Part shown: piece by piece, positions 8,438 to 17,557 of the stretch
Layout: each line of letters begins with the position of its first letter
How positions within the stretch are numbered: position 1 is the first letter of the stretch
Assembly (NCBI GenBank): GCA_029211145.1
Contig: JARGEQ010000126.1
Span: 186,001-250,000, forward strand
DNA length: 64,000 nucleotides
Direction: 5' to 3'
DNA from: Marinimicrococcus flavescens
GTDB lineage: Bacteria > Pseudomonadota > Alphaproteobacteria > Geminicoccales > Geminicoccaceae
The notes under the pieces: model-generated
Told to the model about the DNA's origin: nothing
Database searches by the model: none
Seen by the model: the letters and a program-made list of their open reading frames with translations, nothing else
Position numbers and translations under genes: made by a program

Positions 8438-9412
8438 TCAGGCGCAGCCGGCGGTGCGGGCGCGAAGGCGCAGCAGAGCCGCCACCAGGTCGATCGACGG
8501 CGTGGGCAGCCCGACCAGGCGGCCCATCTCCTGGACCGCCGTCACCAGCGCATCCGTCTCGAGAGCGCGGCCGCGCTCGAGATCCTGCAGCATGCTGGTC
8601 TTGTGGGCGCCGACCGCGGCAGCACCCTCGATCCGCCGGTCGACGTCGACGGCAAAGCGCACGCCCAGCTTCAGCCCGATCTCGCGGGCCTCCAGCATCA
8701 TGGCACGGGCCACGGCACGGGTGCCCTCGTCGGCGCAGATCTGCTCCAGGGTTGCGCAGGTCAGGGCGCTGATCGGATTGAACGAAAGATTGCCCCAGAG
8801 CTTGACCCAGATCTCGTCGCGCAGGCGCGGCCGCACCGGCGCCTTGAAGCCGGCCGCGACGAAGGCCTCGGCCAGCCGCGTCACCCGCTCCGTCCGCTCC
8901 CCCGAGGGCTCGCCGAGGCTGAAGCGGTCGCCGTCGACGAGCCGCACGAGACCCGGCTCCGCCACCTCGGCCGCCGGATAGACGACGCAGCCGATGGCAC
9001 GCTCCGGGCCGATGCCGTTCCACTGCACGTCGCCCGGATCGACGCTGGCCAGACGCCGCCCCTCGAGCTCGCCGCCGATCGCGTGAAAATACCACCAGGG
9101 CACGCCGTTGACGGCGAGCACCACCGCCGTCTTTGGGCCCAGCAGCGGCTGCAGCCGCTCGACGACGCCCGGCACCTGATGGGCCTTCAGGGCCACGATC
9201 ACATAGTCCTGCGGGCCGAAGGAAGCCGGGTCCTCGGCCGCCTGCGGGTAGACCGTGAAGCGCTCGGCGCCGCTCTCGAGGCTCAGGCCCTTCTCGCGGA
9301 TCGCCGCCAGATGCGGGCCGCGCGCGACAAGCGAGACGTCGACGCCGCTTCGCGCCAGCCGCGCACCCAGAAGGCCGCCGATCGCCCCCGCACCGTAGAC
9401 GCAGATCCGCAT
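8438..9412 (-). CDS. 2-dehydropantoate 2-reductase family protein (ApbA/PanE)
   Basis: A 324-residue NADPH-dependent reductase. The N-terminus MRICVYGAGAIGGLLGARL carries the Rossmann GxGxxG motif, the mid part has VIVALKAHQ, and the C-terminal helical domain has VKLWGNLSFNPISALT with the catalytic lysine region. The canonical reaction is ketopantoate to pantoate in pantothenate synthesis, but alphaproteobacteria often carry several paralogues with other ketoacid substrates; another lies at 62262. Its ATG overlaps the stop of the acyl-CoA ligase by one base (TGATG), so they form an operon and perhaps one pathway. Confidence 0.85.
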   Translation of the reverse strand: MRICVYGAGAIGGLLGARLARSGVDVSLVARGPHLAAIREKGLSLESGAERFTVYPQAAEDPASFGPQDYVIVALKAHQVPGVVERLQPLLGPKTAVVLAVNGVPWWYFHAIGGELEGRRLASVDPGDVQWNGIGPERAIGCVVYPAAEVAEPGLVRLVDGDRFSLGEPSGERTERVTRLAEAFVAAGFKAPVRPRLRDEIWVKLWGNLSFNPISALTCATLEQICADEGTRAVARAMMLEAREIGLKLGVRFAVDVDRRIEGAAAVGAHKTSMLQDLERGRALETDALVTAVQEMGRLVGLPTPSIDLVAALLRLRARTAGCA

Positions 9413-10953
9413 CACCCCAGCCCCAGCTTCTGCGCGAGGCCGATGCGCTGGAGCTTGCCGGTGGCCCCCTTGGGGATCTCGTCGAGGACGAGAATCCTGC
9501 GCGGCACCTTGAAGTCGGCCAGGCGCGTTGCAGCAAAGGCGCGGATCTCCTGCTCCGTGGCGCTCATGCCCTCGCGGAGCACGACGGCGGCGGCGACCTC
9601 CTCGCCGAGCTTCTCGTGGGGCATGGCGAAGGTCACCACCTGGCGGAGCGAAGGATGATCCATCAGCACCTCGTCGACCTCGAGCGGGCTCACCTTCTCG
9701 CCGCCGCGGTTGATGATCTCCTTGAGCCGGCCGGTGAGGCGCAGATAGCCCTCCTCGTCGAGACGGCCCTGATCGCCGGTGCGAAACCAGCGCTGTCCCT
9801 CGGCCTCGAAGAAGCTCTTGGCGTTGGCCTCCTCGTTGGCCTCGTAGCCCCGGGTGACGCCGGGCCCGGAGATCACCACCTCGCCTTCCTCGCCGGCCGC
9901 CAGGAACGCGTTCTCCTGGTCGGCTACACGGACCGCGGGGCCGGCGGCGATGCCGACCGAGCCCGCCTTGCGGGCGGCCGGCGGCAGCGGGTTCGAAGTC
10001 ATCTGGTGGCTCGCCTCGGTCATCCCGTAGCTCTCGATCACCGGGCAGGCGAAGGTCTCTTCGAGCGCCTTCATGACCTGGGGCGGCAGCGAGGAGGAAG
10101 ACGAGCGGATGAAGCGCAGCCGGGCCGCCGCCACGGCCTGCGGATTGCGCTCGGCGCGGGCGAGGATCGCCTGGTGCATGGTCGGCACCGCCGTGTACCA
10201 GGTGGGCCTCGCCTCCTCGAGCCAGGCGAAGAATCTCAGCGCGTTGAAGCCCGGCGTGCAGCAGACCGAGGCGCCCGCCGCCATCGAGCTCAGCGTCGCC
10301 GCCATGAGCCCGTGAATATGGAAGAGCGGCATGATGTTGAGACAGCGGTCGTCGGGCTTGAGCCGCAGCGTCCCGGCAATGCCGGCCGCCGAGGCGCAGA
10401 TGTTGGCCTGGCTCAGCGGGACGATCTTGGGCCGCGAGGTGGTGCCGGAGGTGTGCAGCACCAGCGCCGTGTCGCCGGCCTCGGCGAGCCCGCCCCGGGC
10501 TGCCGGCGCCGGCCCCGCATCGCCTTCGGCCTCCAGCTCGAAGAGGCCGGCCGGCGCTCCCTCGGGAACCCGCAGCCGCAGGACGGCTGCACCGTGCCGG
10601 CGGGCCACGGCGACCGCCGCCTCGGCCTCGCCCTCCATGACGATGAGCGCCCGGGCCTTCAGATCGCTCAGATAGAACTCGAACTCGTCCTCGCGGTAGG
10701 CGGGATTGAGCGGTGCCGTGGTGGCGCCGGCGGCGACGGCGAGGAACGAGACGGCCATCTCCGGGCCGTTGGGGAGCACGATGGCCACCCGGTCGCCCCG
10801 ACCGATGCCGAGCCCGTTCAGCCGCTCGACCACCGCCTGCACATGGCGGCGCAGAGCGCCGTGGGTGAGCGGCGGCCGCCCGGGTGCGGCGATGGCCACC
10901 GCGCCCCCGGCGCCCGCCTTCAGCAGCTCGGCTACCGTTTCCGCCTGGCTCAT
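9412..10953 (-). CDS. Acyl-CoA synthetase (AMP-forming), oxalate-CoA ligase-like
   Basis: A 513-residue member of the ANL superfamily that activates a carboxylic acid as acyl-adenylate and then thioester. The P-loop LHTSGTTSRPK is near residue 160, the ESYGMTEASHQ motif near 315, the hinge LTGRLKEIINRGGEK near 410 and the catalytic lysine block KGATGKLQR close to the end. The start at 10953 has GAGGAGG upstream; a longer frame exists but lacks support. Overall pattern resembles the PCS60/oxalate-CoA ligase branch, though the substrate is uncertain. Co-transcribed with a PanE-like reductase. Confidence 0.88.
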   Translation of the reverse strand: MSQAETVAELLKAGAGGAVAIAAPGRPPLTHGALRRHVQAVVERLNGLGIGRGDRVAIVLPNGPEMAVSFLAVAAGATTAPLNPAYREDEFEFYLSDLKARALIVMEGEAEAAVAVARRHGAAVLRLRVPEGAPAGLFELEAEGDAGPAPAARGGLAEAGDTALVLHTSGTTSRPKIVPLSQANICASAAGIAGTLRLKPDDRCLNIMPLFHIHGLMAATLSSMAAGASVCCTPGFNALRFFAWLEEARPTWYTAVPTMHQAILARAERNPQAVAAARLRFIRSSSSSLPPQVMKALEETFACPVIESYGMTEASHQMTSNPLPPAARKAGSVGIAAGPAVRVADQENAFLAAGEEGEVVISGPGVTRGYEANEEANAKSFFEAEGQRWFRTGDQGRLDEEGYLRLTGRLKEIINRGGEKVSPLEVDEVLMDHPSLRQVVTFAMPHEKLGEEVAAAVVLREGMSATEQEIRAFAATRLADFKVPRRILVLDEIPKGATGKLQRIGLAQKLGLG

Positions 10954-11070
10954 GACGCCTCCTCGTGCAGCTCTGGCTCGTCGCGTTCGGCAGCACGCAT
11001 GAAGCCCGTTCAACCGGACGCATGCAAGACTATCTCAGCAAAGGGACCCCAGAGCGCGAGGTTGCGGGAA

Positions 11071-12246
11071 ATGCGGATCAACAGGCTCATGAGCGGCCTG
11101 CTGCTCGGTGCGAGCATCGGCTTCAACACCAGCTGCGGCAGCCTCGGCTGGTGGGGCACGACGGGGCTGGCGCGCGCCGGGGATGCCGAAACGCTGGTGC
11201 AGGCGGGCGGACAGCAGCTGCATCTGGTGCCGGTCGTGGAGGGCCTGGAGTTCCCCTGGAGCCTCGCCTTCCTGCCGGACGGGCGGATGCTGGTGACCGA
11301 GCGCGAGGGAAGGCTGCGGCTGGTCGAGGACGGCAGGCTCATGGCCGAACCGGTGGCCGGCCTGCCGGAGGTGGTGGCGCGCGGCCAGGGCGGGCTGCTC
11401 GACGTGGCGCTGCATCCGCGCTTTGCCGAGAATGGCTGGCTCTACCTGACCTATAGCGGTCCGGGCAGCGATGGTCTGGCGACGCACCTGATGCGCGCGC
11501 GACTCCGCGGCGACGCGCTCGAGGAGCAGGAGGTCATCTTCGTGGCGGAGCCCGGCAGCGGCACCGGCCGCCATTTCGGCTCGCGCATCGTCTTCGGCCG
11601 CGACGGCCTGCTCCACATGAGCATCGGCGACCGCGGCGAGATGCAGCGGGCACAGGATCTTTCCGACCTGGCCGGCAAGATCGTCCGGCTGAGGGACGAC
11701 GGCTCGATACCGGCGGACAATCCGTTCACCGGCCGGGCGGACGCCCATCCGGCGATCCTCGCCTATGGCGTGCGCAACCCGCAGGGCTTGGCTCTGCACC
11801 CCGTGACGGGAGAGCTCTGGGAGCAGGAGCACGGACCGCGCGGCGGCGACGAGGTCAACATCATCCGCAAGGGCGCCAATTACGGCTGGCCGCTGACCAC
11901 CCACGGCATCGACTATTCGGGCCTGCCGATCGGCCGGGGCAGGACCATGGAGGGCGTCGAGCCGCCGCTTTGGACCTGGGTCCCCTCCGTCGCCCCCTCG
12001 GGCATGGCGTTCTACACCGGCGCGGCAATACCCGCCTGGCAGGGCGATCTTCTGGTCGGCGCCCTGAAGGACCGGATGCTGGTGCGGCTCGATCTCGAGG
12101 GCGAAAGGATCGTCGGCGAGGAGCGCCTGCTCGAGGATGCGATCGGCCGCATCCGCGATGTGCGGGTCGGGCCCGACGGGCTGGTCTACCTGCTCAACGA
12201 CGAGGCCGATGGCGGGATCTGGCGCCTCGAGCCGGCGGACGGGTAG
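11071..12246 (+). CDS. yliI: PQQ-dependent aldose sugar dehydrogenase, YliI-like
   Basis: A 391-residue soluble beta-propeller dehydrogenase of the GDH-B/SGNDH family, exported to the periplasm. An N-terminal hydrophobic leader is present in the first 37 residues. Family blocks seen are FPWSLAFLPDGRMLVTER, GQGGLLDVALHPRF with the catalytic-site region, SRIVFGRDGLLHMSIGDRG, YGVRNPQGLALHP and EHGPRGGDEVN with calcium/PQQ ligands. It would oxidise aldoses to lactones and pass electrons to the respiratory chain. Start at 11071; a second ATG at 11089 is possible. Divergent from the acyl-CoA ligase across 117 bp. Confidence 0.92.
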   Translation: MRINRLMSGLLLGASIGFNTSCGSLGWWGTTGLARAGDAETLVQAGGQQLHLVPVVEGLEFPWSLAFLPDGRMLVTEREGRLRLVEDGRLMAEPVAGLPEVVARGQGGLLDVALHPRFAENGWLYLTYSGPGSDGLATHLMRARLRGDALEEQEVIFVAEPGSGTGRHFGSRIVFGRDGLLHMSIGDRGEMQRAQDLSDLAGKIVRLRDDGSIPADNPFTGRADAHPAILAYGVRNPQGLALHPVTGELWEQEHGPRGGDEVNIIRKGANYGWPLTTHGIDYSGLPIGRGRTMEGVEPPLWTWVPSVAPSGMAFYTGAAIPAWQGDLLVGALKDRMLVRLDLEGERIVGEERLLEDAIGRIRDVRVGPDGLVYLLNDEADGGIWRLEPADG

Positions 12247-12250
12247 GCCT

Positions 12251-12421
12251 GGCGCGTGCGCGGTTGCGCGTTTACCGCATCTTCAGCTTTCTCTGCGATT
12301 CTGCCGGGGCCGCCACGACAGGCAGGGCAGCCTGGCCCGGCCGGGACTGGAGCCGAGGGAAAAGCCCTCCGGCACCACCTCCAAGAGAACGGAAAGGAGA
12401 AGAATGGCCGCGCGCAGCGCC
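12251..12421. repeat. Dispersed inverted-repeat element with internal core
   Basis: A decayed left end (GGCGCGTGCGCGG at 12251-12263) and an exact right end CCGCGCGCAGCGCC at 12408-12421. Between them at 12271-12309 is the core that recurs elsewhere (TTTACCGCATCTTCAG, then GCGATTCTGCCGGGG). It fills most of the 222-bp gap between yliI and the J-protein gene, which converge here. Read leftwards the right end is followed by a pyrimidine tract, so it could end transcription of either gene. Confidence 0.7.
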
Positions 12422-12468
12422 TTGCGCAGACTCCCTCCTCCCGCCCGACCACGGCGCTTCGGCCGGGC

Positions 12469-13413
12469 TCAGGCCGCCGGCGCCTTCTGCCGCTGCGCCC
12501 ATTGTTCCAGCGCCGCCATCAGATCAGGCTCGCTGGCGGGGTCGGGCAGCTCCACCATGAGCCGCACGAGGAGGTCGCCGTGGCGCTTGCTGCGGGCATC
12601 ATGAACGCCCTTGCCGCGCAGCCGCAGAATCTTGCCGGAGCTGGCGTGCTTGGGCACCTTGACGCTCACCTGGCCATCGAGCGTCGGCACATGCAGCTTG
12701 CCGCCCATGACCGCGGTCGCCAGCGGCACCGGGAGGTCGGCATGAATGTCGAGGCCCTTGCGCCGGAAGAGGGGGTGCTCGGCCACCTTGATCTCGACCA
12801 GGGCGTCACCCGCGGCGCCGCCGTGGCCCGGCCGCCCCTTGCCGCGCAGCCGCAGCACCTGGCCGTCCTCGGTACCGGGCGGGATGTTGACGTCGAGCAG
12901 GCTGCCGTCGTGCATCGCAACGCGGCGGACGCCACCCCTCACGGCTGCCGGCAGGTCGAGCTCGAGGGTCAGGCGGACGTCCTCGCCGGGCATGGCAAAG
13001 CCGGCGCCGCTGCGAGAACGCCCGCGGCCGCGCCCGCCGAACCCGAACAGGTCGCTCAGCACGTCGTCCATGCCGGCAAAGCCGCCCTGGGGGCCGCCGC
13101 CCGGGCCGCCGGTGCGGAACGGGCCCGCACCCCCGCCATACGGACCCGAGCCGCGCTGCTGCCAATAGCCGCCGGCAGGCCCCCGCTCGCGGCCTTCCTC
13201 GTCGATCTCGCCACGGTCGTAGCGGGCGCGGCTGGTCTTGTCGCGCAGCACGTCGTAGGCCGCCGTGATGCGCCTGAACTTGTCCTCGGCAGTCTTGTCG
13301 CCGGGGTGGAGGTCGGGGTGGCAGGTCTTGGCGAGCTTGCGATAGGCGCGGGTGATCTCCTGCTCGCTCGCCTGCCGGCCGACCCCCAAAGTGTCATAGA
13401 GCGATCGGCTCAT
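12469..13413 (-). CDS. Class B J-domain co-chaperone (DnaJ C-terminal domain, CbpA-like)
   Basis: A 314-residue Hsp40 that stimulates DnaK. Residues 4-70 are the J domain with HPD at 32-34. Residues about 75-140 are Gly/Arg/Phe-rich. The rest is the two-part peptide-binding DnaJ C domain (VRLTLELDLPAA onward, IPPGTEDGQVLRLRGKG). There is no CxxCxGxG zinc-finger region, so it is not DnaJ proper. The start at 13413 follows CGGAG; a GTG at 13428 would add five residues. It lies 74 bp downstream of hsp20 on the same strand, with a strong hairpin between. Confidence 0.9.
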   Translation of the reverse strand: MSRSLYDTLGVGRQASEQEITRAYRKLAKTCHPDLHPGDKTAEDKFRRITAAYDVLRDKTSRARYDRGEIDEEGRERGPAGGYWQQRGSGPYGGGAGPFRTGGPGGGPQGGFAGMDDVLSDLFGFGGRGRGRSRSGAGFAMPGEDVRLTLELDLPAAVRGGVRRVAMHDGSLLDVNIPPGTEDGQVLRLRGKGRPGHGGAAGDALVEIKVAEHPLFRRKGLDIHADLPVPLATAVMGGKLHVPTLDGQVSVKVPKHASSGKILRLRGKGVHDARSKRHGDLLVRLMVELPDPASEPDLMAALEQWAQRQKAPAA

Positions 13414-13431
13414 CACAACTCCGCACACAGG

Positions 13432-13458
13432 GGACGGCGCCCGCTGCGGGCGCCGTCC
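13432..13458. promoter_or_regulatory. Perfect 12-bp hairpin between hsp20 and the J-protein gene
   Basis: GGACGGCGCCCG, a three-base CTG loop, then its exact reverse complement. Read rightwards it is followed by TTCTGGTTCTC, but read in the direction of both genes (leftwards) there is no T-run. It ends 18 bases upstream of the J-protein start. It may be a processing or stability element that lets hsp20 mRNA outlast the distal message, or a weak terminator. Confidence 0.5.
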
Positions 13459-13487
13459 TTCTGGTTCTCAGGCAAAGAGGGCCGCGG

Positions 13488-13910
13488 TCAAGCGGCCTTC
13501 GCCGGCTCGGCGCCCGAGGCGATGCCGATCACGCGCGGCTTCTTGCTCTCGGGCACTTCCCGGGCGAGCTCCACGCGGAGCACGCCGTTCTCGAGCGAGG
13601 CACCCGTCACCTCGACATGCTCGGCGAGGCGGAAGCGGCGCTCGAAGCTGCCGCGGGGGATGCCGCGATGAAGGAAGGTCGTCTGACCGGCATCCTCTTC
13701 CTTGGGCGTTCCGCGCACGCTCAGCACGCCGTCCTCGACAGATGCCTCGAGCTCCTCCCGGGCGAAGCCCGGCACGGCGAGGCTGACGGCGAAGTGGCTC
13801 TCGTCGGAAGCGACGATGTCGTAGGCGGGGCCGCCGGCGGCAACAGTGCCGGCGAGGCGGTCGAACTGGTTGATGGTCCGGTAGAACGGACGCAGGTCGA
13901 TCATGGTCAT
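13488..13910 (-). CDS. Small heat shock protein, Hsp20 family
   Basis: A 140-residue alpha-crystallin-domain chaperone that holds unfolding proteins for DnaK. The N-terminal arm MTMIDLRPFYRTINQFDRL is IbpA-like, followed by the crystallin domain with YDIVASDESHFAVSLAVPGF, FLHRGIPRGSFERRF and ASLENGVLRVEL. The C-terminal tail contains the oligomerisation motif region KKPRVIGI. GAGGATAGG stands directly before the ATG at 13910; ATG 13904 is an alternative. Pairing with a J-protein gene makes a stress operon. No CIRCE or clear ROSE element was seen upstream. Confidence 0.93.
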   Translation of the reverse strand: MTMIDLRPFYRTINQFDRLAGTVAAGGPAYDIVASDESHFAVSLAVPGFAREELEASVEDGVLSVRGTPKEEDAGQTTFLHRGIPRGSFERRFRLAEHVEVTGASLENGVLRVELAREVPESKKPRVIGIASGAEPAKAA

Positions 13911-14110
13911 CCTATCCTCACTGGAAGCGATAGTGACATCTCTGGCGCTCCTCATGGACACGCCTTGTCATCGCTTTGCCGGACCCGGCATCGGCATCCG
14001 GCAGCACTCATGTAGGATGTGCCGCACGTCGTTCAAGCGGCTCGCCTGCCCCCTGCCCTTGCTCTAGAGATGGGCGCACGAGGCTGTTCAAGGCGGGAGG
14101 ACATTCCGGC

Positions 14111-15376
14111 ATGTCGTTGCTGCTCGGCTGCATCGCCGACGATTTCACCGGCGCCACCGATCTCTGCAACACGCTGGTCCGGCGCGGCATGCGGACGATC
14201 CAGCTGATCGACGCGCCGCCGGCGGATCTGCCGGTGCCCGAGGCCGACGCGATCACCATCGCCCTCAAGTCGCGCACCTGCCCTCCCGAGGAGGCGGTGC
14301 GGCTGTCGCTGCAGTCGCTGGAGTGGCTGCGCCGGGCCGGCGCACGGCAGTTCCTCTTCAAATACTGCTCGACTTTCGACAGCACCGCGAAGGGCAATAT
14401 CGGCCCTGTGGCCGACGCGCTCCTCGACGCGCTGGGCAGTGACTTCACCATCGCCTGCCCGGCTTTTCCCGAGACCGGCCGCACCATCTACATGGGGCAC
14501 CTGTTCGTGGGCGAGAGCCTGCTCTCCGACACCCACATGCGCCACCATCCCCTCACCCCCATGACCGACAGCAACCTGGTGCGGGTGCTGGCGCAGCAGA
14601 CCCCGCACAAGACCGGGCTGGTGTCCTGCCCGACCGTGGCCGCGGGGGCCGAGGCGGTGCGCCGGCGCTTTGCCGAGCTGCGCCGCGAGGGCGTGCGTCA
14701 CGCGGTGCCGGACGCGGTCGAGGACGCCCATCTGGAGACCCTCGGCGAGGCCTGCGCCGACCTGAAGCTGATCACCGGCGGCTCGGGCATTGCGCTGGGC
14801 CTGCCCGCCAATTTCCGCCGCCAGGGCCTTTTGGCAGACGCCACGGGCGCCGACGCGCTGGCCGCCATCGAGGGCCTCGAGGCGGTACTGGCGGGCTCCT
14901 GCTCGGCGGCGACACTGGGCCAGATCGAGGAGATGGCGAAGCACCGGCCGGCCTTCCGGCTCGATCCGGCCCGTCTCGCCGAGGGCCGCGGTGCGGCGGA
15001 CGCGCTGGCCTGGGCCAGGGAGCGTCTGGCGAACGGCCCGCCGCTCATCTACGCCAGTGCCCCGCCCGAGGAGGTCAAGGCGGTGCAGGCGAGGCTCGGT
15101 CGCGAGGCTGCCGGCGAGCTGGTCGAGAGGGCCATGGCCGAGATCGCCCGGGGGCTCGTGGAAGCGGGTGTGCGGCGCCTCGTGGTGGCCGGCGGCGAGA
15201 CCTCGGGTGCCGTGGTTCAGGCGCTGGGCGTGAAGGGCCTGCGGATCGGCCCGCAGATCGACCCGGGCGTGCCGGCCACCGTCTCGATCGGCGAGCGGCC
15301 GCTGGCGCTGGCGCTGAAGTCGGGCAATTTCGGTGCGCGAGACTTCTTCCTCAAGGCCTTCGAGGTGATGCCATGA
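14111..15376 (+). CDS. otnK: 3-oxo-tetronate kinase, four-carbon acid sugar kinase family
   Basis: A 421-residue kinase of the DUF1537 family. The N-terminus has the signature IADDFTGATDLCNTLVRRG with the Asp-Asp substrate site, the middle has KYCSTFDSTAKGNIGPVADAL and CPAFPETGRT, and the C-terminal nucleotide-binding domain has VVAGGETSGAVVQAL and ALKSGNFG. OtnK phosphorylates 3-oxo-tetronates at C4 during catabolism of threonate or erythronate type acids. It overlaps otnC by four bases (ATGA). The dehydrogenase (OtnD/LtnD) that makes the substrate is not next to it. Confidence 0.93.
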   Translation: MSLLLGCIADDFTGATDLCNTLVRRGMRTIQLIDAPPADLPVPEADAITIALKSRTCPPEEAVRLSLQSLEWLRRAGARQFLFKYCSTFDSTAKGNIGPVADALLDALGSDFTIACPAFPETGRTIYMGHLFVGESLLSDTHMRHHPLTPMTDSNLVRVLAQQTPHKTGLVSCPTVAAGAEAVRRRFAELRREGVRHAVPDAVEDAHLETLGEACADLKLITGGSGIALGLPANFRRQGLLADATGADALAAIEGLEAVLAGSCSAATLGQIEEMAKHRPAFRLDPARLAEGRGAADALAWARERLANGPPLIYASAPPEEVKAVQARLGREAAGELVERAMAEIARGLVEAGVRRLVVAGGETSGAVVQALGVKGLRIGPQIDPGVPATVSIGERPLALALKSGNFGARDFFLKAFEVMP

Positions 15377-16008
15377 GCGAGGAGAGCAGGCTGCGCGAGG
15401 AGATATGCCGCTACGGCCGCTCGATCTTCGAGCGCGGCCTCACCTTCGGCAGCTCCGGCAATATCAGCGTGATGCTGGAGGACGGCTGGCTGATGACGCC
15501 GACCAATGCCAGCCTCGGCAGTCTCGACCCGGCCCGGCTCTCCAAGCTCGACCTCGAAGGGCGGCACGTCGGCGGCGACAAGCCCACCAAGGAGACCTTC
15601 CTCCACCAGGGCATGTACCGAAGGCGCAGCAATGCCCGGGCGGTGGTCCACCTCCACTCCACCCATTCGGTGGCGGTGAGCGTTCTGGACGACATCGACC
15701 CCGAGGACGTGATCCCGCCGCTCACCGCCTATTATGTGATGCGCGTCGGCAAGCTGCCGCTGGTGCCCTACTACCGCCCGGGCGATCCGGCGCTGGGGCC
15801 GGCCGTGGAGGCGCTGGCCGACCGGCACCGCGCGGTGCTGCTGGCCAATCACGGGCCGGTGGTGGCCGGCACGTCGCTCGATGCGGCGGTCTACGCCACC
15901 GAGGAGCTGGAGGAGACGGCCAAGCTGCACCTGATGCTCCAGGGCCGGCGCACACGGCCGCTCACCCCGGAGCAGGTGGCCGACCTCAGGGCGCATTTTC
16001 CCGACTGA
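15373..16008 (+). CDS. otnC: 3-oxo-tetronate 4-phosphate decarboxylase, class II aldolase family
   Basis: A 211-residue zinc enzyme. Class II aldolase/adducin features are FGSSGNISVML near residue 25 (phosphate site), the HLHSTHSVAVS zinc-binding His pair near 94 and the LLANHGPVVAG block with the third His near 155. OtnC decarboxylates 3-oxo-tetronate 4-phosphate to dihydroxyacetone phosphate. The ATGA overlap with otnK and the known OtnK-OtnC pairing make the assignment firm. The hydroxypyruvate isomerase family gene at 25192 may belong to the same metabolic theme but is not in this operon. Confidence 0.9.
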   Translation: MSEESRLREEICRYGRSIFERGLTFGSSGNISVMLEDGWLMTPTNASLGSLDPARLSKLDLEGRHVGGDKPTKETFLHQGMYRRRSNARAVVHLHSTHSVAVSVLDDIDPEDVIPPLTAYYVMRVGKLPLVPYYRPGDPALGPAVEALADRHRAVLLANHGPVVAGTSLDAAVYATEELEETAKLHLMLQGRRTRPLTPEQVADLRAHFPD

Positions 16009-16189
16009 GACGGCAGTCGGGCCTTGGCCCTGATCACCCCGGACGGGCGGCGCGACCGTCTGCCCGTCGACCCCGGCTGCCCTTCCCCCTGTTGCGCCAA
16101 AAGGGCGCGACGCAGGCGGAGAAGGATCATGCGCCAAGGCCAGCCTTGCGCAGCCCCTCGACCACCCGCTCGAAATCCGCGGGGCTCGT

Positions 16190-17557
16190 TTAGGGAGCGA
16201 TCAGCCGGCGGTGCTCGAGCGAGTAGTCGGGATCGGATCGCAGCGCCTCCTGCCACTGGGCGCAAGCTTCCCCGGCACGGCCCATGTGACCGTAGCAGGC
16301 GGCGAGCAGCACCCGGCTGAGCGTGCTGTCGGGCTGCCGGATCAGGCGCTGGCGCAGGGTGGAAGCGGCTTTCTCGTAATACCCGAGAGCGAACAGGCTC
16401 TGCGCGATGAAGTGCAGGTACACGGGCGGATGATGCGGATCGAGCCGTGCCATCCGCTCGTAGGCCGGCAGCGATTCCGCCGAGCCTCCGGCATAGTGCA
16501 GCGCGTGGCCGAGCGAGGCATGGGCCTGCGCGACATTCGGATCGTGCGCGATGGCCTGCTCCGCCTCGCAGATCGCCTGGTCGACCTCCTTGCGCCACAG
16601 ACGCACCACGCTGAGGACGAAGCGCGCGTGGGGATTGCCCTCGTCCAGATGCACCGCGTGGCGTGCGCACTCGAGCGCCCGCCCGAGCGCCGCCCCGGGG
16701 TCGGCGACCCACCGGTCGATCGACTGCAGGGCATGGGTGAGACCGAGACAGGCGTGGGCCTGGGGGAAGCGGTGGTCCAGCCCGAGCGCCCTGATGAACA
16801 GGGCTTGCGCTTCTGCAACCGACTCCCGGCTGTGCAGGAGGACCAGCTCGCGGCCCTCGAGGAAGCACTCGTAGGCTGCCACATCGAAGGTGCCGCGCCC
16901 GCCGATCCGCTGGCGCTCGGCGGCGGAAAGCTGCGGCCGGAGGGCGGCCACGATCTGCCGGGTCACCTCGTCCTGGACGGCGAAGATGCTGGTGAGCTCG
17001 CGGTCGTTGCGCTGGGCCCAGAGGTGCCCGCCGGTGGCGCCGTCGATCAGCTGGGCGGTCACGCGCACCCGGCCGCCGTTGCGGCGCACGCTGCCCTGCA
17101 ACGCGTAGCGCACGCCAAGAGCGCGGCAGGCCCGGGTCAGGTCGACCGCCTGGCCGCGGTAGGCGAAGGCGGCGTTGCGCGATCACGAAGAGTCCGGGAA
17201 TCTGCGAGAGACCGGTGATGATGTCGTCCGAGATGCCGTCGCTGAAATAGGCCTGCTCCGGATCGGCGCTCATGTTGTCGAAGGGCCGCACGACAATCGG
17301 GAGCGCGCCGGCCGGCGGGCCCGATGCCGCTACCGGCGCTTCGGGCAGCGCTTCGGGCGACGCTGGCGAACCCGACCAGCAGGCCCGCCCATCGGCTTCA
17401 GGATGCGCCCGCCGTGACCGGCGATCGCGGGCTCGGCAACCGTGAGGCGAAGGGCCTCGAGCCGTTCGTAGGTGCCGCGCTCGTCGGCCTCCACCAGGCG
17501 GCTGAAGCCGACGCCGTCGACGGCCATGATGGCGGCGAGCCTGCGCTGTGCCTTCAC
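16190..17557 (-). pseudogene. Broken class III adenylate cyclase-TPR protein gene
   Basis: Three pieces in different frames make up one gene of the family cyclase domain, OmpR-like CadC region, TPR tail. A GTG at 17557 opens KAQRRLAAIMAVDG, SRLVEADE and GGRILKP, the usual start of such cyclases. The frame is then lost by an apparent 2-bp deletion where TGDGLLV should be, GLLVGFASV continues in another frame, and most of the cyclase domain is missing. The segment VRPFDNMSADPEQAYFSDG follows and loses frame at about 17177 (second 2-bp deletion at FVIA/RNAAFAY). The rest (16190-17113) reads intact as AAFAYRGQ, LQGSVRRNGG and TPR repeats. A functional cyclase cannot be made. Confidence 0.8.

Noticed and set aside
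9616..12246. An 876-codon open frame ending in the YliI-like protein
   Set aside because: Its first 485 codons are antisense to the acyl-CoA ligase; only the part from 11071 has family motifs and a signal sequence.
12469..13671. Open frames on the plus strand across the J-protein gene
   Set aside because: Low-complexity antisense of the Gly/Arg-rich region; no motif support.
15891..17291. A 466-codon frame on the minus strand
   Set aside because: Only its first 40 codons are genuine (middle piece of the broken cyclase gene); after the frameshift it is out-of-frame noise.
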